Shown here piece by piece: positions 24,511-37,931 of a DNA stretch of 64,000 nucleotides. Source of the stretch: Echinometra lucunter (taxonomy: Eukaryota; Echinodermata; Echinoidea; Camarodonta; Echinometridae); the NCBI GenBank assembly GCA_029962745.1, contig CM057156.1, forward strand, positions 27,470,731 to 27,534,730. Reading direction: 5' to 3'. Both the position numbers and the translations under genes were made by a program. The notes below the pieces were generated by a model. It had not been told where the DNA came from, made no database searches, and saw nothing but the letters and a program-made list of their open reading frames with translations. Numbering within the stretch: the stretch's first letter is position 1; every line of letters starts with the position of its first letter.

Positions 24511-25770
24511 TGTACAGTATTTTTGCATTTCAATTACAATTCCCCTTCAAACTTTTTGAAGTAAAGACAAGATTTCCTAATGGCCTTAAGGGTTACATTC
24601 AAATTTTATTTCATACACCTTCCAAAAGATCTTGTGCACTTCTGGAGCTTTTATAAGTAAACTACTTTCAGGTCATTTACAGGTTCTTCACTCAACTCGG
24701 GTTAACAAATAAGAGGAACAAGTACTAGCAGCAATATTTTTTTTTTTACAAACTACTTGCAAAACAGTTTTAACTTTCATACATGTAGTTCATACCAATA
24801 TGCAGATCAACTGTGGAGTCATTATTGTACTTTATCTTTTAAGTTTATGCCCTTCTCACAAATGTACTTCACTATTTTATAAAGCCTACAGACACTGAAG
24901 TGCACTTAGAAGTAGCAAATGGAGGATTGAACCTACTGAACAATGAGAACAACAGGATTATTTGGATGGGGGCCCCTCTCGCTCTGGATGGTTCATCCAA
25001 CCATGCCAATAACAAATGCAATATACATGTACATGGAGTTTGACTCCAAACCTTTTTGTTTTGCATAGACCGGCCGTGACTGGGGATGTTGCAAAGTTAT
25101 GCTCAACTTTAAGAACGACTCGACTATGCAGAGCCACATGGGAACGCCTCAAGTCTTTCTCTTTATTGTTTTTCAACGAAGTGTGACTGTATTTCCCATA
25201 ATTTCAATTAAATTGTTGGCAAAAACTATAATTTACATTAAAAATCTTTTGTTGATAATAATGTTAATCTACACAGATATTTCAACATTATCTCTTGCAA
25301 TCAGATCTAAGAATCCCAAAGGTCTTTGTGCAAAGCTTTGTGAAACACCTTCCTTTATTCATGAAGCTCATGTATAGTTTTGGTAGTAAAAACAAAACAA
25401 ACTGGCATGAAAAGGATAAAATACAGTCTCACATTGTCCAATGTGCATAAACAGATACACGTGTGAGATCATGTGATATTCCAGTTATTTTCAGTGAATC
25501 TTAATGCAAATACTTGCAATGAACCCAAGGTTTTTGAGGCCCTACCAAAACTGTACATGACCTTTAAGGCCCTTTTCCACCTATAAAACTTATTAAACTT
25601 AAACTTATCAAGATAGGCTATGAATGAAAGGTATCAGATAATCAACTTTAAAAGTTGTAATGAGTCAACTGGACTTACTTTTCAACAGTTTGCCACATTT
25701 CACATTCACCCTGAGACGCTTCATCAGGCTTACTGGTCTTTGGAGGCCTCTTGGAGTGCAAGCTCAGTAC

Positions 25771-25803
<33 letters not shown>

Positions 25804-27340
25804 GAACTTCAACAGTGCTTAATATTATTCCTCCAATAACCACTTTCCTAGGCTATGTACATTTTGTAGGTAAAACAGCAAAGGGAAAGTGGAACATAAA
25901 CCTGACATCCCCCCCCCCACATCCTCCCTACCATGCATACCTTGATTTTGAAATATATTCTTCTTCTCCCCTTGTAAAATTCGTACATGAGACATGAAAA
26001 CTCTGCTTACCTTTATATTTTACTGCATTTTTTTTTCTCTCAACCCCTTTACAGAATCCTGTACTCATCCTTTTAGTATACATGACCTGTATTTAATACT
26101 GATTAATTGATAGCCCTGAATCGTGTCTGTATATTTCACTGTTATTCTTACAATCATGTAGGACAGTCATACCCATCTCTTTCTGTAGTCCATGTGCATT
26201 ACAACTACAAGCACTCCTAAGCCTAGAGTCATCACCAGAGTGGCATTCTCCCACATAAATTAAATGAGTGCCTGTCTATCATGTTATTGGCCATACATAC
26301 ACCAATGCACTGATGCGTATGGTGAACTTAGCCGAGGATAGGGAGGCAGACACGAGCAGCCAGCTAGCACCTCGTCTCCCTCCCTGGCATTTCCAACTAA
26401 TTAGCCGTGCGGAAGGCAACATGTGCTGTTGTACTACTACACATTTACAGTGTTCGAACTGAGACTGAATCAAAGATTTCTGCTCCCGCAAGATGAGCAT
26501 AGTGTACATGTACATGTACATGTATCTAAATGAATAGCATCTCATGTGACATACATGTACATTGTAGTGGTACTCATAGAGAAACAAAATTATAGTAGTG
26601 GTACATACATGTATACAACTTGACAATACATATACATGTAGCTACTAAAAAAAACCCTAAATGTACAATTTCGTATTAAGAGACACAAAGAACAAGGAAT
26701 GTTACAGTTGTTAGAAGTATCTGCCAAATCAACTCAGCTGCAAAACTAGATTTGTAATTCCCTATTTTTTATTTATTTTTTTTTTTTTTTGGGGGGGGGG
26801 GTCTATTTGTGTACTTTCTTATATGCATGGTTCAACAGAATCATTGTTTATTCAATAATTTCACAACAGATTGTCAGTCATTACTCATTCCAATATATAT
26901 TAATATTTCAGAATGAATTATACTTTACCAATTTCTACATGTAACTATAATATTCACTGATACCTCAGTTGCATTACCAAACTGATCAAGCCCATACAGC
27001 AATTGGGAGGGAATGTAAGCTTTTCGTTGGTGTGTTAATTAAGTCTAGTTTAACACTTCAGATGATGTCCAAGGATGCTTTGGTCAAGGTAAATGGCCAT
27101 ATCCTGAAACACTACACACAACACATCCTTGTCTAAAGAAAGAACAACAAAAAAATCAAAGTCAAAACCAAAGTCCAAAAGAAATTGTTGATTGTGCTTT
27201 AACCCATTAAGCATGATATGAATTTGGTATAACACATACATGTATTTTAGTAGACCCCAGCCAGAGTTATCTTGGGCTTAGTATAGTCAACAGGTTAAAA
27301 CACCCATAAGGAGTTAAAAACTCTTGATGGTAACAACAAA

Positions 27341-27514
27341 GGGGTGTTTCATAAAGCTGTTCATAAGTTACGCGTGACTTTACGCACAACTGGAACATGT
27401 TCTTGGGTGCTAATGAGATTCTCAACCATTTACATGTAGCACAAGAACATATCACCAGTCATGCGTAAAGTCGTGCATAACTTACCAGTACTGAACAGCT
27501 TTAAGAAACACCCC
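27341..27514. mobile_element. MITE-like element with GGGGTGTTTCATAAAGCTGT ends
   Basis: The left end (27341-27363) and the reverse complement of the right end (27494-27514) match over about 20 bp. The inner arms with AAGTTACGCGTGACTTTACG and its partner also pair. Length 174 bp, no coding capacity. Confidence 0.78.
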
Positions 27515-29118
27515 GCAGGCCCAACCTTGTTCAACAAAAGAATCCATCAATAAGGACTGAAAATATTTTGTACCCACTGGTTAAAAGATAATGCAAAGTT
27601 TTGGTAAACTTATGATCAGATTTCTTTGTTTTTACATGCAGATGAAAAATGGCAAGATACTAGCTAGACTATGATGCTGTAAATTGTTTCCTCCTTAAGT
27701 TGAATAAAAAAGAATATTTAAAAAACTGGAGGCTAACAAGAGTTTAGACTGGGACAAGGATACTCCAGTATGCCCAACAGCCAACACAGAAATGCACATG
27801 TGAAGGCTTTTACTAAACACTCAGGTCGCGGTGTGCTGGAAACACTTAGGTTGTGGCATGCTATGTATGGGACACCAATTGTTAACTAAGTTATTTGGCT
27901 CAAAACTATTCAATCAGTGTCATAAGTACACTCAAATCTCTATTTCTTTATAGAATTGACGAACAGTGAACCATTTCGTTTCAAAACGAAGTGCAGCAGA
28001 TGATTTTGCAACAAAAACCTCCTACCAATATGAATAAACGGACAGGATTTATAATTATGATCTCTCATTAAGCCTGTTCATTCACTTCGCCCGGGCCATT
28101 GACTTTGTTTTCGTTACAAACACTTTGTGCACAGCAGAGGGCAGGAGGATCAGTTTGCCAGAACATGCTTGTGGGCGTGGCTATAAGGGTTTTGATTTTA
28201 CTGTACATCGACCGTAGTTTTGGACAGAATAACCTAGTTAACACTTGGTGCACCATACCCAGCAGGCCGCAACCCGAGTGTTTTCCAGTGTGACGCGACC
28301 CAAGTGTTATAGTAAAGGCCCATGTGGATATCCCTGTTCAGCATTAGGACAATTGTATGGGAAGCTGTCGGGATGGAAGAGTCCTTGTGCATGGCCATTT
28401 ATAGCCTAGAGTTCCTTTCAGATACTTAAACCAAGATTCACAGGAAATTACAGGTGATATATGACACACTCTAGTACATACATTTTTTGGTGCAAGGAGA
28501 ACAAATGCCATACTTTATTCAACAGGTTGAAAGCCAATTTTCTTTTGCTACCAAAACTGTGCATGAGCTTACAGCATGTGGAAACTAGAATGACCATGAC
28601 TGGTTCTACGAAATATGCAGTGACCACTGATCCTCAATCAATGTCTATCAACTCTAAGCATATTATGATCAATTGTTTGTCAAATGTCAATGTCATCATG
28701 AATAGAAAATGTAAATCCTCAATATAAAGTCATCTTCTATCAGTACAGGTGAATCAGAGCTTGGGACAGTGTTTACATCATTTACATGTAAATCATAGGT
28801 GGCCAACCTGCGGTCTGCGAGCTCTTCTAGTGCAGCCTATTAGCATTGAAAAAATAATTTTAAAAATAGCTCATAAATGAAATGCGGCCTGCGTAGTAGT
28901 GATAGAATTGGGTAAAACATTGACACACAGTTTTTTCCTCTTTCCATATATTTGCTTTCATTATTCACAATATAATTGACTCATGATATGGTATAGACCA
29001 CTGATATAAAACTCCTCTAATTCCCTCTCATTACATTAATAACATTTTTACAAAAACATCGCTCGCCGCATTACTTTTAGTCTGTTATTTCCGCATGCAG
29101 TAACATTAGTAAATGTAC

Positions 29119-29346
29119 AAAATTGTGAACAGAGAAATATGTTTGAAATTCCATACTTGTCTTGTAACTTAGAACCCCTTTGTTTCCCCAGGCTTTGTAT
29201 TTTCTCATGACTCTTAATTGCAGACTGGCTAGGAAGCCTAGGATTGTGAATAGAGAAATATGTTTGAAATTCCATACTTCCCTGGTAACTTACAACCCCT
29301 TTGTCTCCCCTGGCTTTGTATTTTCTCATAACTCTTAATCGCAGAC
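29119..29346 (+). repeat. Two-copy tandem repeat, period about 121 bp
   Basis: Copies starting near 29122 and 29243 share ATTGTGAA.AGAGAAATATG, TTTGAAATTCCATACTT, ACCCCTTTGT and GGCTTTGTATTTTCTCAT. They lie in the 5' region of the hAT relic. Confidence 0.85.
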
Positions 29347-29454
29347 TTCCCTTATACCGCGTTCAATAGCCTTATAATGTGCCAGACTGATAAAGTTTGA
29401 ATTTGCTCTTTCTGCTGTGCCCTTAATTTTTTTTTCCGAATAAGAACCAACAAG

Positions 29455-30720
29455 GCATGGACTTCAAAACCTCTGAAAAAAAGGAAAGTTACTGATGAAG
29501 GCAAAACCTTTAGAATGGTCATTGAAATATTTCTTCATAGTAGAGAAAGGTAAACCAGTCTGCCTCAATTGTCATCAGAGTGTGAATGTAATGAAAGTTA
29601 TCTCTGATATATTTCAACTGTTGGTGTTTGTTCGAGGAGTAAATGCTGACTTCTCGGTTACTGAAAAGTTGGTGGAAAGGTGGCCAATGTCGGCACCACA
29701 ACCGAATTGGACATTGCAGGAGAAACAATCAAGGACAGTGGATTACGGAATTCATGGGGAAAACTCAGTGGAGTAACTACTGGGTGCCCCTGCCAAGACT
29801 GGCACACGAGCAGGAGCAGTGATGAAAGTGACCGAGTAGGCAAAGGAATATGGTGAGACTGGTAATCATCAACATCTGAACCCACGATAATGCGGTATCA
29901 CTGTATTACTCGTCAAGAAGCCCTGTGTCTAAAAGCTCTAGGATTTGAAGATGAGTGCTGTTATCAAAGCAGACGCGGTTCTAGAGCAAAAAATTTGGAG
30001 GGGCTACTGCGGGCTTGGAGAATTATCAGAATATATATGAAATTAAAATTGTACCTTTATGGTCCAAAACTTTTGGGGGGCCTGAGCGATTTTCTTGGGG
30101 GGGGGGGGCTTCAGGGGACTGCAGGGAAAGGCAAAACACATTTTATACATGATTGCCAGTGTCAATGCTTTTACCAAGAAGTTGAAGCTGCTCAAATGCC
30201 AGTTGGCACAAGGAGATCTCAGTCATTTCCATTCATTCAAATCTTTGGGAAATGGACGCAGATCGCAGCAGGACTACATTGCTCGATTGATCAACACATA
30301 GAGCACGTCAGTGAACACTTCACTGATTTCCGCAGGCTTCAATCCGACTTCACCTTGGTATCAAATCCACTTGGATTTGATGTTGATGCTGCACCTACTG
30401 GTACTTGCCTACAGCTTGAACTGTTGTCTCTCCAGAGTGATCCACTCATCAAAGCAGACTTCCAGTGCCAGGTTAGGAATAGGGACTTACATGTACTTTC
30501 ATTCTAACACTGACTTCCATGAGAACGGTTCCTGAACATTCAAAGACACATCAACAGAATCTTCTCTCAGTTTGGGAGCACATTTCTCTGTGAGCAACAG
30601 CTTGAAATGCCATCTCTCCAGAGTGATCCACTCATCAAAGCGGACTTCCAGTGCCAGTCCAGGAATAGGGATTTACTTTCATTCTACCACAGACTTCTAT
30701 GAGAATAGCTCCTGAAGACA
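29455..30720 (+). pseudogene. hAT transposase pseudogene (ZBED / GTF2IRD2 / FAM200-like)
   Basis: Pieces of one transposase appear in several frames. In order: KKRKVTDEGKTFR, EWSLKYFFIVEKGKPVCLNC (zinc-finger start), DIFQLLVFVRGVNADFSVTE, TTTELDIAGETIKDSGLRNS, GAPAKTGTRAGAVMKVTE then stop, YHCITRQEALCLKALGFE, KLKLLKCQLAQGDLSHF and FTDFRRLQSDFTLVSNPLGF. These match from memory the order of hAT-type GTF2IRD2/ZBED transposases (CLVC zinc finger, FIRGV, HCIIHQEALC, GDLSHF, FSNPF). At least four frame changes, stops, and internal deletions (after the zinc finger and after HQEALC) show it is dead. The C-terminal piece is repeated in tandem. Confidence 0.85.
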
Positions 30721-30969
30721 TGCCAAGAGAATCTTCTCTTTGTTTGGGAGCACTGATCCCTCATTAAACTAACTAAATCAAAACTTTGAAACTTCAATTA
30801 AGGTTAATTGACAAACACCTTGAAACGTCTCTCCGGCTTAGTATGAGGGTTTTAAACCTGACCTTCCAAAACTTGCCTTGTGTAAAATTTGTATGTGTGT
30901 GTGTGGGGGGGGGGGGGGGGGGAGGGGAAGGGGAAGAGAGAAGACTACTTGCGGCCCGCCAAATTATCC

Positions 30970-33900
30970 CAAATGTCAGGTGTGAAATAAATATTACATA
31001 TCAACACATACAGTACAGAATTATTTGGAATATTGCACTAAAACAAAGGTGCTGATAAATGCAGAAATTGCAGAATTTAAAACAAAATCAAAGAAAGTTA
31101 CATTGAAATTTTGGAAGCTCTTCAGGCCTGAATACATGTACATGTCTGAACCCCCCCCCCCCCCCTTATAAAATGTATATTCCAATCTAGTCATGCATTG
31201 TTTGTTCTACTACATACATTGTAATTTGATGTAAAATATAAATCAAATCAACTAATTTGCAAGTCATCAGGCTCTCAAAGTAAAAGCAATGTCAAAGCAG
31301 GAAAATCTGCAGTACATGTATATCATACTCTTGAATAAAATCATGCACAAATATAATTTTCGAATTGAAGCAAGGTTATAAACATTTTCAGAATGTAAAA
31401 CATAAATATCAGACAAAAACAGGCAAAAGCTAACTAAATTACTACTTATAAGTGAAAAATGTATAAATTACGAAAATTTCTAATGAATGCAACTGACAAG
31501 TAATTCTACCAATTCTTAAAACAAACAAAAAAACAAGGACAATCGCACACCTTGTTTAAAAAAAAGGGAAGCTAGAGTTTGCTGAGGTTCCAGATGCATA
31601 AAACACAATTGTGTTCGGCATAAAAAAATTGTCAACATACTGTGCTACATAAATCATGAAAATAATAATAATAAAAATCTATGGGTCTCGATGGAGCAAA
31701 TGTTCAGGGTGTGTTAATATTTCATAGGACATCATCTAGAAATAATGCACAGTTTGGATGCAAAGATCTTACCATTAGAGCCTGGATAATTATTAGAAAG
31801 CATTCATGAAAGAAAAAAAAAGAAAGGCATGAAAATCAGTTATATGAAACTAAAAACTGCACACATTTTTTTTTATTTTTAAAGGGAAGAAAAAAAATGC
31901 TGCAGGCACAGTAGAGACACCTTGTAATGAATTAGTGTTTGCAACAATATCAAAGTGCTGTTTTCTATGTTACATGTACATGTACTTTGCATGTATGTAC
32001 ATGTACATGTACATTGTATGTGACTGCATGTACCTGCCAGCATGATATCCCTGTTCATGCATTACATAAAAGCTAGGGTTTGGAAAAAGAAAAACAGTTC
32101 AATGATGGCATATCACTGATCAGTGATCCCCACAATTTAACCAGTTACTACTGAAAGCAATATTTCTACACAAAACAATCACCCAGAATGTCCTGTGAGT
32201 TGTACATTGTGTGTGATAAATTTATACTATAAAGCCTGGAACCTGCATATTCTGATCACTTACAAAATTCATGAAAATTTATTCAGGTGACGGTTTTCAG
32301 TTTACGATTTAGCTAAAAACTTAGTGCTACATGTAAGTAGGCTACAGTACATGTAGATCTATAGACAAATTTGGGAACATGTTTCAAACACCACTTAAAA
32401 TCAAGTCACTGTCTTAAAACTAAATCTAGTCTGCAGGCTCAGACCATTGTAGACACTACTGCATGAATTGTATCTTGAGAGAAGCCTACATGTACATGTG
32501 GCAAAACTGCCTACTGGCTGTCTGGAGCAGCTACATGTACATGTATAGTACACGATCCCCACTGACCACCTTTAAGGCGCTTTCAGATATGATGCGACTT
32601 TGTGCCGCCACTTTGTGTGCACACATTTTTTGTGTTCAGATATGATGCGACTTCGTGTTGCCAATTATTTTATTATGCTTATTTGAGTCAACTCTCAAAT
32701 AAGAGAGCATTTTGTTAAAACTTGCGCAAACAATCTTATGGCAACAATTTTGTGCTAACTTTTTAGGAATTTGATTGGTGCACATTTTTATTGTAGCCAG
32801 GCAGCAAACCAAAATGTGTCCTGCCTCAGCAACATGTTTTTGTCGCCTTATACCCCGTAGACCTGTATACAAAATATGTGTACACTCAATGACACAAAGT
32901 GGCCCCACAAAGTCGCCTCATACATGTACATGTATCTGAAAGCACCTTTAGTGTTTCGGCAAATCAGGGTTTGTGCCTGCAAACTAGTACCCGTATTGAT
33001 CTTAGGATTTTCTATAGCATATTCAGAGCATTTCACAGCCCTTTCAAGTCTCATATATCTAAATGGAATATATTGATACATGTGGGTACAATGTACTTTT
33101 AAGGTGAAATTCTGTTTAAAACAATTAACACTGACCAGTGAAATTTTGCTTATGCAAGAAGAAACAATTGAATATTGCAGCTGTTAAAATATAATAATCA
33201 AAACCCTATAAGGCCATAATGAACCTGAATATTATAAATTTGTAAACAAAATGTATGTACACCTCTACAGTACACATTTCTCATGCAATGTACATGTAAC
33301 ATTTTCTAAAATCCTACTTGAATTTAAAGAAGGAAAATACGAATAGCAAAAACAGACTCGTTCTTTTACTTTCTTCTGTCAGAGGAAGACAAGATTATGA
33401 ATCATTCATTGGTACATGTACCATCATAAAATACAGTGTATGAAATATTGTATTGCAGTGCAATATGTTATAACGAACAACAGATGCAGCCCTTTTGAAC
33501 AATGTACATGTACATGCAAGTGTACATGTTGTCTCCCCTGGTAGGCTGGTAGCTCCTTTTCATTAACATCATGCTAATGGTATAAAAATCATATGCAATC
33601 ACTGTGAATAAACTAGGGTAAGACAAGCTTTGTTTGTCTGCAATGGACTATGGAGAAAGCATACATGTATATGTACATGTACATGTAAATGACATCTTAA
33701 ATTCTGATGAAGTTCTCATTTTGGTTCAATTTGTGATCTATTTTCTGAAGAAAAAAAAAAAATCATATGATTTTTACACTTTATACATAGGCACTGACCG
33801 ACAATAAGCGTTTTATGATGATAGGTACATGTAAATACATGTAGTTTGCGTATGACTGAAATATTTCTGCATACCAGTTCTCTCATATACTCATATTTTA

Positions 33901-35870
33901 ATACACATGTTACCAATTAGCAATTCTACAGTACACAAATCTAAATCTGCAGAGCACTCAACACCAAAGCAGGGATTAGGATGTGACTCAACAGTATCAT
34001 ATGACACACAGTGCCCGATGAATCTGTTTCACCTGATCTGCCTTGCTCTAAAAAATAAGTCAGATTTTTGATGAACTGGCATACTTCAATAGAAAAGCTG
34101 GTAGGCTTACAAGTTAATATAGATACATGTGTATAACTATGCAGGTACATGTATGCATATGCAGCATTTTGAATTCATGTGGTAAAGGGGGTACAACCAC
34201 ATATGCTCAATTATACATGTAATTTACATGTACAAGGTACTTCTAAACTGCAAATTAAACTATCTAACATGAAAGCCTTACAGGTACTTTTTAATGATTA
34301 TTTCAACCCAACGGAGACCATTATAGACACATTTGTATAATTCTATGAGCTTTCTCATACATACGTGTCTGTTATAGGTCAGTTTGGCTGGATATGTTTT
34401 ATAGAAATATGCGATTGAGCTCTTCTTTAGTTCAAGGCACAACTTCTGCCATCTCCATGTTTTATCATTGGTGTAATAATAGTGTAATAGCATATTAAAT
34501 GAAGAAGTCACATCCGCTTCCAGTCTTCCAGAATGTTTTTCACGAAAGTTCTACTTATACTGGAAATATCAGGTATTGTGACCGAGCTTCAAACTTTAAT
34601 CCCCTCGTTTAAGATATAAGTCATAATCAAGTTTCTCACAAGAATAAAATTTGAGCCTAATATCAATAATCCCTAGTATTCACAAATCACATTTTATACA
34701 TGCGTTAATTTTGCCTTTCTTATTCCTACAGGCAGACCTACATGTAGCGTACCAAATAGAAATTAAAAATGAAAATGAAGTAGGGATGTCCAATTTGTGA
34801 CAAAAATTTTGATTCAGAGAAGGAAAGAGAAAACAGTCAATATAACGATTTCTATTGTAAATGTATATGTAGCTCAACTTGGCAAAAATCATGCTACATT
34901 GCTACATGTAAATGACAAGTTGCCTACTGGACAAGAAAAGAAAAAAAAAGAAGAAAAAAAACCTGTAGGCAACTCAAAGATATCACAGAACCCTACAGAA
35001 GGCTCATGAGGAAAATTAAATATATTTTCTTGGTTATGGTTTAAAAAATGATTTAAAAATACTATATTTTGAACAGATGTCCTTGCAGAGCAGATGTAAA
35101 AATTGTTTTTACAGTCTCATAAGGTATTGGTATTATTCAAAACTCAGTCTTTGGGGGACTTTTTATTGTAGTTTTATAATCAAATAAAACCACTTTCGAG
35201 GAAATATGGACACTGAAAGGTCATTTCATACGTGTGAGATGTGGATTTTAGCAATATTTTGGCAGTTATGAGAAAGGCTTTTCTTCCCATCTACTTTTAA
35301 ATGGTTCAACAACCCATATTTTAACGAAGTTAATCGTTTTGCAAAAAAAAAAAAAACCTTATTGACTCAACCCTAGTTTTACTGCAATTTTTTCTCCCAA
35401 GTGATTAGAGCAGTTCTGCACCACATTGAATGATTTAAGAAAAGAAAATGAAAAGGGCTACTTCTCAGCCACAAGACTACAGAATGTAAATGCAGTCTGC
35501 TACACTTTTATGTAACTTAGCCTACATGTACATGCATCCACGTACATGTACAGTGTACGTGCATGTACATGTACAAATGATGCGTTTGTATTTACCATGT
35601 ACATGTACGCTTGTTCACATACTTGTGAAACATCATTACGTCAAAACCCTACAGTAAACTGCATTTTTTTGCTCACGTATGTGTAAATGAATGGCATATA
35701 TGAGGCAGCAAAACAAAAACAAAAAACAAAGGCAAAGCCCCCCCAAAAGAAAATGCTGATGAGGCAAAATCATCTTTATTGTCTCCTACATGTAACTGCA
35801 AAAAGGTATTGACCAATCAAATTCTTATAAAGCTAGTGCAAAATTTGAGCATAAACTACATGTATTATCA
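30970..35870. other. Gene-free AT-rich stretch with TACATG clusters
   Basis: No gene is supported. A C run lies near 31150 and clusters of GTACAT/TACATG motifs near 31971-32020, 32489-32544, 33503-33530, 33666-33688 and 35523-35602. One MITE-like element (32572-32950) is described separately. Confidence 0.6.
32572..32950. mobile_element. MITE-like element with TTAAGGCGCTTTCAGATA-type ends
   Basis: The left end reads TTAAGGCGCTTTCAGATA and the reverse complement of the right end TAAAGGTGCTTTCAGATA. Both arms continue with a GCGACTTTGTG...CCACTTTGTGT block. The left arm carries a second copy of TTCAGATATGATGCGACTT about 57 bp further in. Confidence 0.7.
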
Positions 35871-35874
35871 TGTT

Positions 35875-37006
35875 AAAGGGAAAGTCCACCCCAGAAGTTT
35901 CACTGTTTCAATAAAAGGAGATGAATTTGAACAGCATTTTAAAAAAGAAATTAGCAAAATCAGTCAAAGAATAAGAAACTTACACTCATTTACATTTTCT
36001 AGTAAATTAAAAATAAACTATCTTGGAAAGCGCACACTGACAATATCTGCAAAATCATTGCTCGCAACACTGGTATCCTTAGCAAATTAAGACACTTCCT
36101 ACCCCATTATATTTTGTTATCCTTGTATTCCACGTTAATTCTTCCTTACTTGAATTACGGACTGGGGCAGTGCAGCAACTTCCCAAATTAACAGACTCTT
36201 TACATGTATATTACAAAAAAGAACAATTCATATTATTAATAATGCAGATTTCCGGGAACACACGAACAATTCTTTTTCTGAATGATAAAACTTTGAAAAT
36301 TAAAGACTTGTATATTTTATAGCTTGGACAGCTAATGTACAAGCTCAGCACTAAACAATTACCTATGCCTCTTTAATGTTTGTAAAAAAAGATTCGATTC
36401 ATAGTTACTTCACTCGCCAGGCGAGCTCCTTCCATCTACCACTAAATAGAACATCGTTTGCTCAAAAGACATTTGTTTTTACAGGTCCAAAACTCTGGAA
36501 TTCTCTTCCAAATTATATTATACAATGCAATTCAATACAAATTTTCAAAAGGAGACTTAGAAGCTTTCTTCTGAATAGCTACTAGGTAATTGCTTTTCCC
36601 AAACGAATATAATTTGTAGCGTGACTTTGTGCAACCTTGATGTTTGTGTACCTTGATTACTTTTTTTAAGTATATATTTATCATTGTTTTGCATCTTAAA
36701 ATGATTTTGTCATTACTGAATCAGTTGTTATTGTTGTTTTTTCATAAAATAATAGTTCATGACAATTACTTTTAACAGGGGGGCCTACACCCTATAAGCT
36801 CTGCTTTTTAGTTGGCCCTCCTTCCCTTTCAATTTTTTTTTTCTAATTCATTGTATTGTACAAGCTTATCTATATGTACGTTGTAAATTGTAAATATGAA
36901 AAATTGAAAGAGGAAAAATAAATGAATTGAATTGAATTGAATTGAAACTCATCTCCTTTTATTGATACAGTGAAACTTCTGGGGTGGAGACTTTCCCTTT
37001 AATGCC
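35875..37006. mobile_element. MITE arms flanking a LINE fragment
   Basis: The left arm (35875-35928, AAAGGGAAAGTCCACCCCAG and following AAGTTTCACTGTTTCAATAA) matches the reverse complement of 36949-37003. Between the arms lies a + strand LINE 3' fragment. The simplest reading is that a LINE inserted near the middle of a short palindromic element. Confidence 0.7.
36007..36947 (+). pseudogene. 5'-truncated CR1/L2-like LINE: end of the reverse-transcriptase ORF and 3' tail
   Basis: Broken frames read ARNTGILSKLRHFLPHYILL, LYSTLILPYLNYGL, then SYFTRQASSFHLPLNRTSFA and FTGPKLWNSLPNYIIQCNSI up to the stop near 36585. This is the region after the RT thumb of CR1/L2/Jockey-like ORF2 proteins (ILPYLNYG...W, TRQ, GPKLWNSLP). 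It also recurs, less damaged, in the - strand element at 60766-62334. The 3' end is a run of ATTGA repeats (36926-36945) after AATAAATG. Several frameshifts and stops make it non-functional. Confidence 0.82.
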
Positions 37007-37268
37007 ATCTCATTACCACACATGTAGGTGGCAAGGTAAAAAAAAATGGGGGGGGGGGGGGGGGGTTCCGCAGGGGTCTGGATATTTGAATGAACCTGAA
37101 AATGCTCATGAGTTTGTATCACATTGTAGAGGTGAAATGTATTATCTGGGGGGAGCCAGGAGGTACCCGACATTAAGCCCTTCTGGCTCTCATAAAATGG
37201 TACTTCATTCTTCATACTCCGTACAGATTATCCTGTTTACATACATGTACAGGTGGCAAGATGAGTTT

Positions 37269-37931
37269 TACCGTGTTTACACACGCGAGCCGTGCTCAAC
37301 ACGGCAATTTTATGTTGTGTAAAAGTGATCCGTGTGATCCGCGAGCCGTGTCGAACACCGCTTTTGTGATCTGCCAGAATCGTAGGTTTCAACCCACGAG
37401 CCGAGTCAGACTCATCTATTTTTTTGTGTGTAAACAGAAAGCTGTGTCGAACCCCCGTGACCTAGGTCAAATATGGAATAGCAGCATCCGGTATCGCGCG
37501 AGATAGCTCTCTTGTCCTTGCTATGCCCCTGCCTTTGCTCGATTTCCCAGGTAAAAAATACTCTTCTTAGGAATCGTGAAATTCTACTCTTGCTCATAAA
37601 ATTGTTTGTATGGTATATCATTGTTTGGTATGATCCTTGCATTACTTATTCTTCTATATATTTAATATAGTGCTGTCACCACGGCAGTTCTATAACTAAC
37701 GTAACCCAGCCTCACTCTCGATGTTCAGTGTTCAACGTATTTTGTTGTGAACGTTGTGGGAAAATGTAGTCGGAGGCAAATTTCCCGCATTTGTGACGTT
37801 AATTCTACTTCCGTTCGTGATCCACGGGCCGTGTCGAACTCGCCTTTTTCGTTGCACATTTGCCCTCTTTGCAGCGTTCGACCCTGCTTGAGGATTCAAC
37901 ACTCGAGCCGAGTCACTGTGTAAACACGGTA
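37269..37931. mobile_element. TIR element with TACCGTGTTTACACA ends
   Basis: Exact 15-bp inverted ends lie at 37269-37283 and 37917-37931. TTT flanks both sides (37266-37268, 37932-37934) and could be a 3-bp target duplication. Inside, a CGAGCCGTGTCGAAC-like motif recurs at least four times in both orientations (near 37288, 37343, 37398, 37827, 37902). The element is GC- and CpG-richer than its surroundings. No transposase. Confidence 0.78.

Larger units (their letters stand above)
17000..28790 (-). other. Upstream intron or 5' flank of the basigin-family gene; AT-rich, MITE-rich
   Basis: No coding exon is supported in this stretch on either strand. It holds several small inverted-repeat elements (listed separately), many G/C homopolymer runs (near 17226, 19812, 19927, 20502, 21357, 26791) and many TACATG motifs. 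The missing signal-peptide exon should lie on the - strand here or beyond; no convincing signal sequence followed by a phase-1 donor was recognised. Confidence 0.5.
28794..30970 (+). mobile_element. Decayed hAT-superfamily transposon (ZBED/GTF2IRD2-like)
   Basis: The left end CATAGGTGGCCAACCTGCGG resembles the CAGGGGTGGCCAACCTGCGG-type terminus of many hAT elements. The right side keeps only the GCGGCCCGCC part near 30951, next to a long G run. Between them lies a broken transposase (29455-30720). A 121-bp tandem duplication (29119-29346) and a 186-bp one (about 30415-30760) lie inside. The exact right end is uncertain. Confidence 0.6.
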
